Source: a virus. Taken from it: a DNA stretch of 36,756 nucleotides. The notes beneath the pieces were generated by a model. It was given only the letters and a program-made list of their open reading frames with translations. It made no database searches and had not been told where the DNA came from. The DNA lies in IMG/VR virus record IMGVR_UViG_3300031787_000391, positions 1-36,756 of that record; one strand, 5' to 3'. Shown one piece after another: positions 8,245 to 14,599 of this stretch. The first letter of the stretch is position 1. Each line of letters opens with the position of its first letter. The position numbers and the translations under genes were made by a program.

Positions 8245-8516
8245 GTGTACGCCCCTCCTATTTTTGCTTTTTGATATTGCGCTTTTGGCACATACACTTT
8301 TTGCACTATAGTATCTTCGCCATCGTAGCCCTTAACTACAAGAGCAAACTGTTCATCCACATAAACAGTTTGGGCCATAGGCCGTTTGGATACTACGTTA
8401 TAGCGGGTTACTGTTTTATTGTGCGGAGCTTCCCTCCATTTGTCAATTACTACACCCGACTTTAAACCTGTTTCGCATGACGTAAACAGCAAGGCTATAA
8501 AGAGTAAGTATTTCAT
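8232..8516 (-). CDS. Small lipoprotein inside the tail module
   Basis: A 94-residue protein starting MKYLLFIALLFTSCETGLKS. A hydrophobic signal segment ends in the lipobox LFTSC, so Cys14 should be lipidated and the mature protein exported by the host. The rest is a small beta-rich domain (TVYVDEQFALVVKGYDGED) of unknown function. The start follows the stop of the frameshifted chaperone ORF by one base (TGATATG), and the end overlaps the gp10-like gene. A secreted lipoprotein within a tail operon is unusual. Superinfection exclusion at the cell surface is an attractive but unproven idea. Confidence 0.7.
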   Translation of the reverse strand: MKYLLFIALLFTSCETGLKSGVVIDKWREAPHNKTVTRYNVVSKRPMAQTVYVDEQFALVVKGYDGEDTIVQKVYVPKAQYQKAKIGGAYTCQP

Positions 8517-8517
8517 A

Positions 8518-8796
8518 TCATTTTCGTTTTATCGTTTCTTCCATCAGCGCTTTTTCCATCTTCGCTTTCTGCCGTAAATACGCCAGATCGTTGAGATATT
8601 GCAATGTCGGCAACTCCCACGCCTGCTCCAGTGTGATGCGCTCATGCTCTGCTACAAGGGCTGTGGAGTAAGTCCATCCAAAATATCGGTTAAAGACTGA
8701 AACAGCGTCTCTGCTTCCTCCTTCGACATCACCTGCTCCGCTTCCGCTTTCAAAAAGGTTTGGGAAGCCTTGATCCAGTTGGTGAACAGCAGACAA
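8518..8796 (-). CDS. -1 frame extension of the tail assembly chaperone
   Basis: A 92-codon open frame that overlaps the end of the upstream gene by about 145 bp, in the -1 frame. It has no good start of its own: the first in-frame start-like codon is a TTG lying within a run of nine T residues. Its sequence is well-formed (FNRYFGWTYSTALVAEHERI, then LEQAWELPTLQYLNDLAYLR) and ends in a Lys-rich helix. Translating from 9272 and slipping -1 at the T-run gives a 251-residue fusion of 159 and 92 residues. This is the organisation of lambda gpG/gpGT-type tail chaperones. I therefore read this as a frameshift extension rather than an independent gene. Confidence 0.72.
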   Translation of the reverse strand: MSAVHQLDQGFPNLFESGSGAGDVEGGSRDAVSVFNRYFGWTYSTALVAEHERITLEQAWELPTLQYLNDLAYLRQKAKMEKALMEETIKRK

Positions 8797-9272
8797 AAAA
8801 AAAGACAGGCATTGTACACTTGCGGGAAAGGCGCCTGCAGCAGATCCTCGGCATACGTGCTGTGGTCGGCTGCATTATACTTTTCTTCCACCCACCGGCC
8901 GTACCAGGTGCGGCGCATCGGTAGTACGCAGCTTGCCATCAACCGGTGCAGGTTCGGGATCAGTCCTTCCTGCACAAAGGTTTTACTTTCCACATATCGG
9001 GCTGCCGGCATCCGGCGTATGTCGCTGACGAACTTGTACCGCTTTCCGTTACAGTCAATGTACTTCGGTATCTTATTCTCAAAATCCAGTTTGAAGAGGA
9101 AGCGGAACTGCCGCAGCTGATTCAAGGACCAGCTATCCACTTCCGCTTCTTTCTTTTTCGTGACTATACAGATCATGCGCACCAGCTTGTCGAAGTCGGT
9201 GCTGTCTTTTTGTTCCAGTATGGGCAGCAGCTGTTGGTACTGCTGCACGGTTATGTTGTTCCAGTTACTCAT
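8652..9272 (-). CDS. Tail assembly chaperone, zero-frame product
   Basis: A 206-residue protein starting MSNWNNITVQQYQQLLPILE, helical throughout and without membrane segments. It starts in an ATGA overlap with the large terminase gene. The segment coding for PQVYNACLFFCLLFTNWIKA contains the T9 run, and from there a long -1 frame is open to 8518. Short and long proteins sharing an N-terminus are the hallmark of siphophage tail assembly chaperones, which coat the tape measure before tail-tube polymerisation. The tape-measure gene follows four genes later, farther away than in lambda. Function is inferred from architecture, not from a recognised domain. Confidence 0.65.
   Translation of the reverse strand: MSNWNNITVQQYQQLLPILEQKDSTDFDKLVRMICIVTKKKEAEVDSWSLNQLRQFRFLFKLDFENKIPKYIDCNGKRYKFVSDIRRMPAARYVESKTFVQEGLIPNLHRLMASCVLPMRRTWYGRWVEEKYNAADHSTYAEDLLQAPFPQVYNACLFFCLLFTNWIKASQTFLKAEAEQVMSKEEAETLFQSLTDILDGLTPQPL
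8796..8802 (-). promoter_or_regulatory. Probable -1 ribosomal frameshift slippery site
   Basis: On the minus strand nine T residues (8803-8795) fall in the zero frame as CTT TTT TTT TGT. This contains T TTT TTT, a canonical X XXY YYZ heptamer for -1 slippage. After slippage the reading continues TTG TCT GCT into the 92-codon extension. I did not find a convincing stimulatory stem or pseudoknot by eye immediately downstream. Confidence 0.7.
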
Positions 9273-10450
9273 CTCGATAAAAATGAAATTGCCACTTTGC
9301 TGGTGCCTTCCTGCTGCAGTCGCCGCCATGCCAGTGCCAGGGCGTTTACGCAGTCGTCGTGCAGTCCGGGAGGGGCTGTGTACTTTACTCCGGTTCTCGT
9401 CATTTCGTACTCGAAAGACTCCAGCTCAGCCGTTATCACACCTTCCGGAAATACCAGGCGGCGCTGGTGGATGGCTGCTGCAAGCCCTTCCATCAGCTGC
9501 TGCTTCGATACCTGGGTGTACTTGAACGAATACACCTCGGACCGCTCTCTCTGGATGTCTTCGGTGATGGGGTCGCCTACACCTGTGCTGTCGATCTCGA
9601 TAGGCGCATACGGCAACCTCCGGATAATTTCTTTGGTTTCGTTCCATGGCCGCTGGAAGCGCTCCAGCAGGCACACACGCCCGAAGCGGTCCAGCCCGAT
9701 GATCACTGTCCAGTCAAACGACTTGGCAAGGTCGATGCCGATGGCTACCGGTGGTTCATGGCTTATGGAGCCGGTGCACATGCGGATCATCTCCAGCCCA
9801 AACGGATTGGCCACGTTATCGTTAAACTCGGCCTCGTACTCCTGCTTAAAAGCAAGCTCCGGCAGATCCCTTTGCGCTGCCCATATCTCGCTGATGTCGA
9901 TATGCGGGTTGCTGCTGGTGGGCATCTTCCAGCTGACCCATCCTTCCTCGCCTGTCTGTCCCCGCATGAAGAACTTGTAAAAATCATTCTTTCCTTTGGG
10001 CGTACTCATGAACCAGGCAGAACCTTTTAAGTCCGTAAGCGTTGGCCGTATGGCTTCTGTCCAACTTTGCCACAGGTTACGGTTGAACGCTGCCTCGTCA
10101 ATAATCACCACCGCATATTTGCGGCTTCGTCCAGCCAGCGGATTTTCCAAACTCCAGAACTCGACAGAACCTCCGGTGATCAGTTCGATAAACTGGTTGT
10201 CGTGCTTTTTACTGCACACAGGTCCCATCGTAACAAACATCTCCTTAAAGGTCCCTTCCAGTAGTTTGTAGGTAGGCGCAAAGTAAGCCGCTGGCTTACC
10301 CGCCAGTGCGGTTTCAGCTAACAGGTTAATAGCCAGCTTTGACTTTCCCCACCTCCGGCCGCAGTTCAGTACGTTGAAGCGCCTGGCCTCAGTCGTTACC
10401 TGCTTCTGTGCTTCATGGGGTTTCGGTAGTATGATCCGAGCTGTACTCAA
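9269..10450 (-). CDS. terL: Terminase large subunit
   Basis: A 393-residue packaging motor with ATPase and nuclease domains. Walker A is CGRRWGKS (30-37). Walker B is VVIIDEA (114-120) with catalytic E119. Motif III is STPKG (149-153). Nuclease acidic residues are at GID (D240), EIDSTG (D287) and LHDD (D365/D366). It is short for the family but all motifs are present. The start must be TTG at 10450, because the preceding in-frame codon is TAG and no ATG precedes Walker A. It overlaps the small subunit by 38 bp, suggesting translational coupling. It is followed directly by the tail chaperone gene, with no portal nearby. Confidence 0.95.
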   Translation of the reverse strand: MSTARIILPKPHEAQKQVTTEARRFNVLNCGRRWGKSKLAINLLAETALAGKPAAYFAPTYKLLEGTFKEMFVTMGPVCSKKHDNQFIELITGGSVEFWSLENPLAGRSRKYAVVIIDEAAFNRNLWQSWTEAIRPTLTDLKGSAWFMSTPKGKNDFYKFFMRGQTGEEGWVSWKMPTSSNPHIDISEIWAAQRDLPELAFKQEYEAEFNDNVANPFGLEMIRMCTGSISHEPPVAIGIDLAKSFDWTVIIGLDRFGRVCLLERFQRPWNETKEIIRRLPYAPIEIDSTGVGDPITEDIQRERSEVYSFKYTQVSKQQLMEGLAAAIHQRRLVFPEGVITAELESFEYEMTRTGVKYTAPPGLHDDCVNALALAWRRLQQEGTSKVAISFLSR

Positions 10451-10874
10451 CTATAATTTTTTGAATGCCGTCTGTTTTGGTTTCTTGCTTTTCAGCGAGG
10501 TTGCAAAGGCGGGCTGTGAGGTTGGGTGCTTTGTATCTTCCGGTCATTGTCCCGGCTATCTGATCGCTCTCCCATTCTCTCCTTATATGCGTAACGACTT
10601 CAAGATAGGACCCATACGCCCCATCCTGATTATCGAGATATTGACCAATCATTGAGCCTGTCTTTTTAATGACAAAAGCCTCAAAGCCTTGCCGTAAATA
10701 GGGTTTTTTTACCCTGCGAATCACGACACCTTTTGCGGTAACTTCCTCAATAACATCTGGGTCGTTATCCACCGACAGCTTGTACTCTTCCCACATCTTC
10801 TGAACTTGCTCAGGGGTGAAGTATTTCTGCTTTATCGGCGGCTTTGACTTAACCTTTGCTTTAGCTTTTTTCAC
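10413..10874 (-). CDS. terS: Terminase small subunit (gp3-like DNA-packaging protein)
   Basis: A 153-residue protein directly upstream of the large terminase. The Lys-rich N-terminus (MKKAKAKVKSKPPIKQKYFT) is followed by a helical central region (QGFEAFVIKKTGSMIGQYLD). The C-terminal segment (QIAGTMTGRYKAPNLTARLC) resembles the GP3_package family (AGxYxxNLTARLxGL-type sequence). Small terminases bind the packaging site and load the large subunit. It overlaps the methyltransferase gene by 14 bp upstream and terL by 38 bp downstream. The assignment rests on this C-terminal motif plus position. Confidence 0.82.
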   Translation of the reverse strand: MKKAKAKVKSKPPIKQKYFTPEQVQKMWEEYKLSVDNDPDVIEEVTAKGVVIRRVKKPYLRQGFEAFVIKKTGSMIGQYLDNQDGAYGSYLEVVTHIRREWESDQIAGTMTGRYKAPNLTARLCNLAEKQETKTDGIQKIIVEYSSDHTTETP

Positions 10875-11433
10875 GTTTAAACAGTTTACTCCATGTTGTG
10901 GGTACTCCGGGCTCGCTGATTAATCGGTATCCGTATTTCTGGAACAGCTGTACCCATTCGCGCTGTTCCTTGATGTTGATATGACCCCAGGCCAGATCCC
11001 AGTCGGTGCGCTCTGACGTGCTGCTGAACAGGATGTACTTCGGTTGTATTTTACCCATCAACGCATCCAGTTCCTCAGCTGTCATGTGCTCCGCTACCTC
11101 GATAAATACGAGAAGGTCGGTTGTCTGCACTTCGTCCATCTGCTCGATATGCGGGAATGTCTCACGGATGTAGTTGCGGTGTGCTTCAAATACATCGTAC
11201 ACGCTGATCCGGTAGCCGGCTTCATGAAACGCCTGCGCGTAGCAACCGGTGCCTGGACCAAAGTCCAGAACGGTTATAACCGGCAGGTGCTTTACTGCGT
11301 TTACGGTAGCACGACACAGTTGCATAAACTGCGGGTTGTTGTGGTGGATACCAGCGCCCAGTTCCGCCTGCAGGAAGGCTTCGGGCGTTATCATGTGATC
11401 CTGCTTCGGTATGTTAACGGTAGTTGTACTCAT
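10861..11433 (-). CDS. SAM-dependent methyltransferase-like protein
   Basis: A 190-residue class I methyltransferase-like protein. Motif I is VLDFGPGTGCYAQAFHEAG, the SAM-binding glycine loop. Motif II is the acidic end of ISVYDVFEAHR. A later segment LVFIEVAEHMTAEELDALM matches the post-II region of Methyltransf_11/23-type enzymes. There is no DPPY or NPPF motif of DNA adenine methyltransferases, so the target is more likely a small molecule, protein, RNA or glycan. The gene is embedded by ATGA overlap between an 88-residue CxxC protein and the small terminase, so it is probably expressed with packaging genes. The substrate is unknown. Confidence 0.78.
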   Translation of the reverse strand: MSTTTVNIPKQDHMITPEAFLQAELGAGIHHNNPQFMQLCRATVNAVKHLPVITVLDFGPGTGCYAQAFHEAGYRISVYDVFEAHRNYIRETFPHIEQMDEVQTTDLLVFIEVAEHMTAEELDALMGKIQPKYILFSSTSERTDWDLAWGHINIKEQREWVQLFQKYGYRLISEPGVPTTWSKLFKREKS

Positions 11434-11696
11434 ACGCCAAAAGTTTCAATCATTTGTTGAATGCCTTCAAAATAACAGGATTTGCAGAAGCGGTTCGGGA
11501 ACCACTGCGCGCCGTACAGCTCCCGGTAAATTGCTTCCAGTTCCAACTTGGCAGCTGGTGATAACTCCCGGATGTAGCCGACGCGAACGGTAGCCCATTC
11601 GTGCTCAATAGCCAGGAATCGCTCTTTCAATGTAGGGGCGGCGGGGGCTGCTGCAGCCTGCGCCGGTGCTTTTGTTGTTTTCTTTTTTGTGCTCAT
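11430..11696 (-). CDS. Small CxxC protein, function unknown
   Basis: An 88-residue protein with a low-complexity Lys/Ala/Pro N-terminus (MSTKKKTTKAPAQAAAAPAA) and a folded C-terminal part. The latter contains IYRELYGAQWFPNRFCKSCYF, which includes a CKSC pair that could bind zinc or form a disulfide. It is coupled by ATGA overlaps to genes on both sides (DUF1360 upstream, methyltransferase downstream). Short proteins ending with such a motif are common in Bacteroidota phages upstream of terminase, but I cannot assign a role. Confidence 0.7.
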   Translation of the reverse strand: MSTKKKTTKAPAQAAAAPAAPTLKERFLAIEHEWATVRVGYIRELSPAAKLELEAIYRELYGAQWFPNRFCKSCYFEGIQQMIETFGV

Positions 11697-11920
11697 CTGT
11701 CAAGGTATGCGGCCAAAGCAGCGGCAGAAAGCGCCACAAAGGCCATGTTTTGAATAAATACGGGTGAAGCGTATAAACACACCGCCAGCCAGAAGGACAG
11801 GCACAACGGGCAGGAAAAGGGCTTACGCGCGAAGAGGCGGTAACGTTCCGGCAGGCGTAATACGTCAATGGTTACCCACGCCATCAGTACGGCGCTTATC
11901 GGGATGGTCAGTATGTTCAT
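11693..11920 (-). CDS. DUF1360-like small membrane protein
   Basis: A 75-residue protein with two predicted membrane spans: residues 1-16 (MNILTIPISAVLMAWV) and about 40-72. The central PFSCPLCLSFWLAVCLY fits the CxxC-x-x-FW signature of DUF1360, a family of small membrane proteins found in phages and bacteria. Starts and ends are ATGA overlaps with the flanking genes, so it is part of a tightly coupled block. No function is established for the family. Confidence 0.7.
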   Translation of the reverse strand: MNILTIPISAVLMAWVTIDVLRLPERYRLFARKPFSCPLCLSFWLAVCLYASPVFIQNMAFVALSAAALAAYLDR

Positions 11921-12621
11921 ACGATTTGTTTTAGTTTCAGCGGTTTGATTTCCTTGATGTAGCCGTTGGTTTGTTTTTTGGACGGTATCACCCGCCCTTC
12001 CAGTCGCGCCATCATGTACTGCAATGTATCTTCCAGTATGTCGTTGATATTTTCCGGTGTCACTTCATCCGGTAGATCCAGTACCACTTCGCAAGTGGCT
12101 TTCACGTAATTACCCATAAGTTTGCCTCCGACAGCTGATGCCAGTTTTTCTTTTGCCTTACTTAAAATACGGGAAAGCTGCTTCCTGCTTATATTCGTCT
12201 TCTGGCTCAGCGCCGTGATGCTCCCGGTCTTGTTGTGGATCTCCAGTACAGTCTGTTCCACCCAGTGCAGGTTGTTTTTTATGGCCTCGTCCAGCTTGCG
12301 GAGTTGCTCTTCCAGTTCCTTGCGGTTAGCTTCGGTACACTCGCTCAGCAGGTTCTCGCTTACTTCATAAGTGGCGCCCCGGTACCGACGATGAAACCTG
12401 CCGCCTGTCTGGAATACCATCTTTTGTACGATGGCAGTAGCATAATACATCAGCTGGTTACGGTTGTAAAGGTCCAGCAGCATCTGCTCTTCCTTTTCGC
12501 ATAAAGCGGCAAAAAGTTCACTTTTCAGATCTTCCTGGCCTGCGCCTGCATTGAATTTGGAAAGCATTGCGGCCAGCTCGCGGGAGTCATACAGTTGGGT
12601 TAGTATTTGGTTTTTGGTCAT
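11917..12621 (-). CDS. Sigma-70-like/HTH transcription regulator candidate
   Basis: A 234-residue soluble helical protein. The N-terminal half (EDLKSELFAALCEKEEQMLL, then MYYATAIVQKMVFQTGG) resembles a sigma-70 region 2. The part around residues 130-165 (SITALSQKTNISRKQLSRIL followed by SKAKEKLAS) is a helix-turn-helix consistent with region 4. It lies after the replication genes and just before packaging and structural genes, the usual place for a late-gene activator or phage sigma factor. I cannot see diagnostic core-binding residues, so a generic HTH regulator remains possible. It is preceded closely by the SNF2 gene and coupled to DUF1360 by ATGA. Confidence 0.58.
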   Translation of the reverse strand: MTKNQILTQLYDSRELAAMLSKFNAGAGQEDLKSELFAALCEKEEQMLLDLYNRNQLMYYATAIVQKMVFQTGGRFHRRYRGATYEVSENLLSECTEANRKELEEQLRKLDEAIKNNLHWVEQTVLEIHNKTGSITALSQKTNISRKQLSRILSKAKEKLASAVGGKLMGNYVKATCEVVLDLPDEVTPENINDILEDTLQYMMARLEGRVIPSKKQTNGYIKEIKPLKLKQIV

Positions 12622-12624
12622 TTC

Positions 12625-14004
12625 CTATTTCCGTTTTAAGTATTTTTCAATCCTTGCTTTAACCGCTTCCATCAGTGCGTCCTGCCCCTGCGCTTTGCCC
12701 TCCAATGCCTTCATTACATCTTCGTCCATAGTGCCCTTTGTCACCAGGTGGTGTATGATCACCGGCTTCTGCTGCCCCTGCCGGTCCAGTCGTGCGTTGG
12801 CCTGTTGGTACAATTCGAGGGACCAGGTAAGCCCGAACCACACGATGATGTTGCCGCCTGCCTGCATGTTCAGCCCGTGGCCGGCACTGGCGGGATGCGC
12901 CAACAGCAGCGGCACCTTGCCTTCGTTCCACCGTTGGATGTGTTCCCGGCCTTCCAGTTCTTCCGGCTTGAACGCCCGCAGGCTGTGCTTGATGCGGCTC
13001 AGGTCGTGCTGGTAGCTGTAGAACACCAGCACCGGCTGCCCGTTGGCGGCTTCCACGATTTCGTGGAGTGCTTCCAGCTTGGCGTCGTGGATCTCGTGGA
13101 CGTTGCGCTGCTCGTCATAGATAGCACCGTTGGCAAACTGCAGCAGTTTGGTGTTAAGGGCTGCAGCGTTCATGGCGGTGATCTGTGCCTCCTGCGCCAG
13201 TGCAAGAATCTGAATGCGTTCAAAGTCTTCGTACTTCTTCTGCAGTTCCGGGCTCAGCCGTACATCCACCATCCGGTCAATGCGTCCGGGCAGCTGCAGA
13301 TAATCTTTCGCTTTCATGGATACACAGATGTCCCGGATTTTGTCGTAGATCACCGACGGCTGCACGTCTTTCTTCAATCCGTATTTGTACACGATGTTGC
13401 CGTTCTGTGCCACCGGCAGGAAATACTGCTCCCTGTACTGGCTGATGGTTTTACCCAGCCGTTCGCCCTGGTCCAGCAGGTACAGCTGCGGCCAGAGGTC
13501 GATGAGGCTGTTGGGCGCCGGGGTGCCGGTAAGCCCTACCACCCGGGTCACCTGCGGACGGATACGGCGCAGTGCCCGGAAGCGTTGTGCCTTGCTGCTT
13601 TTGAAGCTGCTCAGCTCATCTATCACCACCATATCGAATGGGAACTTGTTGGCATAGTAACCCACCAGCCATACCACGTTCTCGCGGTTGATCACATAGA
13701 TGTCAGCTTTTGCGGCCAGCGCAGCTTTGCGCTGCTTTTCGGCACCCAGCACAATACTGATCTTCAGGTGACGCAGATGGTCCCACTTCTCCACCTCGCT
13801 GATCCAGGTATCCTCTGCCACCCGCTTGGGTGCGATCACCAGCACTTTGTTTACTTCAAGGTCGTGGTACATCAGATGGTCGATGGCTGTGAGGGTGCTC
13901 ACCGTTTTACCCAGACCCATGTCAAGGAACAGACCCGCTGCCGGGTTGTCCAGTATGTGGCTGGTAGCATGTTGCTGGTAGGGGTATGGTGTGTACTGCA
14001 TCAC
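12625..14004 (-). CDS. SNF2-family DNA helicase/translocase
   Basis: A 459-residue SF2 ATPase. Motif I is DMGLGKT (28-34), motif II is DELS (129-132) in the variant form common in phage SNF2 proteins, and motif III is GLTGTPAPN. C-terminal RecA-like domain motifs are ASAGHGLNMQAGGNIIVWF and the arginine-finger helix YQQANARLDRQGQ (motif VI). Phage SNF2 proteins next to VRR-NUC and DNA polymerase genes are thought to remodel replication or recombination intermediates. The start at 14004 is in an ATGA overlap with the VRR-NUC gene, so the two are translationally coupled and may act together. Confidence 0.93.
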   Translation of the reverse strand: MMQYTPYPYQQHATSHILDNPAAGLFLDMGLGKTVSTLTAIDHLMYHDLEVNKVLVIAPKRVAEDTWISEVEKWDHLRHLKISIVLGAEKQRKAALAAKADIYVINRENVVWLVGYYANKFPFDMVVIDELSSFKSSKAQRFRALRRIRPQVTRVVGLTGTPAPNSLIDLWPQLYLLDQGERLGKTISQYREQYFLPVAQNGNIVYKYGLKKDVQPSVIYDKIRDICVSMKAKDYLQLPGRIDRMVDVRLSPELQKKYEDFERIQILALAQEAQITAMNAAALNTKLLQFANGAIYDEQRNVHEIHDAKLEALHEIVEAANGQPVLVFYSYQHDLSRIKHSLRAFKPEELEGREHIQRWNEGKVPLLLAHPASAGHGLNMQAGGNIIVWFGLTWSLELYQQANARLDRQGQQKPVIIHHLVTKGTMDEDVMKALEGKAQGQDALMEAVKARIEKYLKRK

Positions 14005-14279
14005 TGTGTTACTTTTTTCAGGAAGGGTTCAATCTGATCGGTGTGGTCGATTACCTCCACCAGGAATCCCATCTTGGTCAACATGGCGATCACCAGCTGC
14101 TGGAGGTGCGATGGTTTTTTGCCCGGCCGTTTGATTTCGGCGAAGGCCACCCTGCCCGGCGCCAGCAGGATCATCCGGTCCGGCAGCCCGGATAAGCTAA
14201 GGCTGTTCAGTTTGAGGCAGACGCCGTTCATTTTTCGCACTTCTGTAAAGAGTCTCGCTTCGATAGTTCTTTCTTGCAT
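14001..14279 (-). CDS. VRR-NUC domain nuclease
   Basis: A 92-residue single-domain VRR-NUC protein. Its PD-(D/E)XK-type core is visible as SLSGLPDRMILLAPGRVAFAE followed by IKRPGKKPSHLQQ. The aspartate of PDR and the FAEIK glutamate/lysine would be catalytic. The QQ..M helix is typical of the family. Stand-alone phage VRR-NUC proteins are proposed to resolve branched DNA. It lies between the iteron cluster and the SNF2 helicase, to which it is coupled by ATGA. Confidence 0.9.
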   Translation of the reverse strand: MQERTIEARLFTEVRKMNGVCLKLNSLSLSGLPDRMILLAPGRVAFAEIKRPGKKPSHLQQLVIAMLTKMGFLVEVIDHTDQIEPFLKKVTQ

Positions 14280-14300
14280 TTCGATTCTGTTTTTATGTTT

Positions 14301-14585
14301 GTTACCAGTGTTACCTGTTCCACAGCGTTTCCATACTATATAGGCGTTTAGGCGGCGTAAAGGGCTATATACGCGTGTATGGGCGCTTTTTTCTCTATAA
14401 TTCCCCTTTTACTCTTTTTATCAATTTCAGTGGTAACAGTGGTAACAAACGGCTGAAACCTTTGCTGCTGCTGCGTTTCGGCTGTTACCACAGGTGTTAC
14501 CACTGCATTTTTTGTGGTAGCAGTGGCAACAATCTCTGTTACCACTGAAAAAAGCACTGGTAACACTTTTCCGGCCACTGGTAAC
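14301..14585. repeat. Iteron-like repeat cluster, candidate replication origin
   Basis: Nine perfect copies of GTTACC or its complement GGTAAC lie in 285 bp, starting at 14301, 14310, 14432, 14441, 14484, 14496, 14538, 14559 and 14580. Degenerate copies lie at 14516 (GGTAGC) and 14525 (GGCAAC). The extended consensus is CAGTGGTAACA. Three adjacent pairs, counting the degenerate one, are 9 bp apart. Both orientations occur, and the copies fall in different codon phases of the small ORF here. Two lie outside any ORF, so the constraint appears to act on DNA. Position directly after the primase-helicase gene supports an origin or initiator-binding region. Confidence 0.72.
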
Positions 14586-14599
14586 ACCTTTTTACTCAT
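14348..14599 (-). CDS. Uncertain 83-residue ORF over the iteron cluster
   Basis: An 83-codon ORF starting MSKKVLPVAGKVLPVLFSVV, whose ATG overlaps the end of the primase-helicase gene (GATGAGTAA). Most of its composition comes from the underlying DNA repeats, read as VLP, VVT and VTT in different phases. It also has a Gln run (QQQQ). The unusual composition suggests that the ORF may be incidental to the repeats. Coupling to the upstream gene keeps a real small protein possible. No domain is recognised. Confidence 0.4.
   Translation of the reverse strand: MSKKVLPVAGKVLPVLFSVVTEIVATATTKNAVVTPVVTAETQQQQRFQPFVTTVTTEIDKKSKRGIIEKKAPIHAYIALYAA

Noticed and set aside
10861-11433. DNA methyltransferase for restriction evasion
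   Set aside because: Lacks DPPY/NPPY or PCQ motifs of DNA methyltransferases; only generic SAM-binding motifs are visible.
11700-11775. CGTATTTAT occurrences inside coding sequence (e.g. near 4500, 11098, 11758) as further promoter sites
   Set aside because: They encode PVFI/LVFIE segments within real genes and are not next to start codons.
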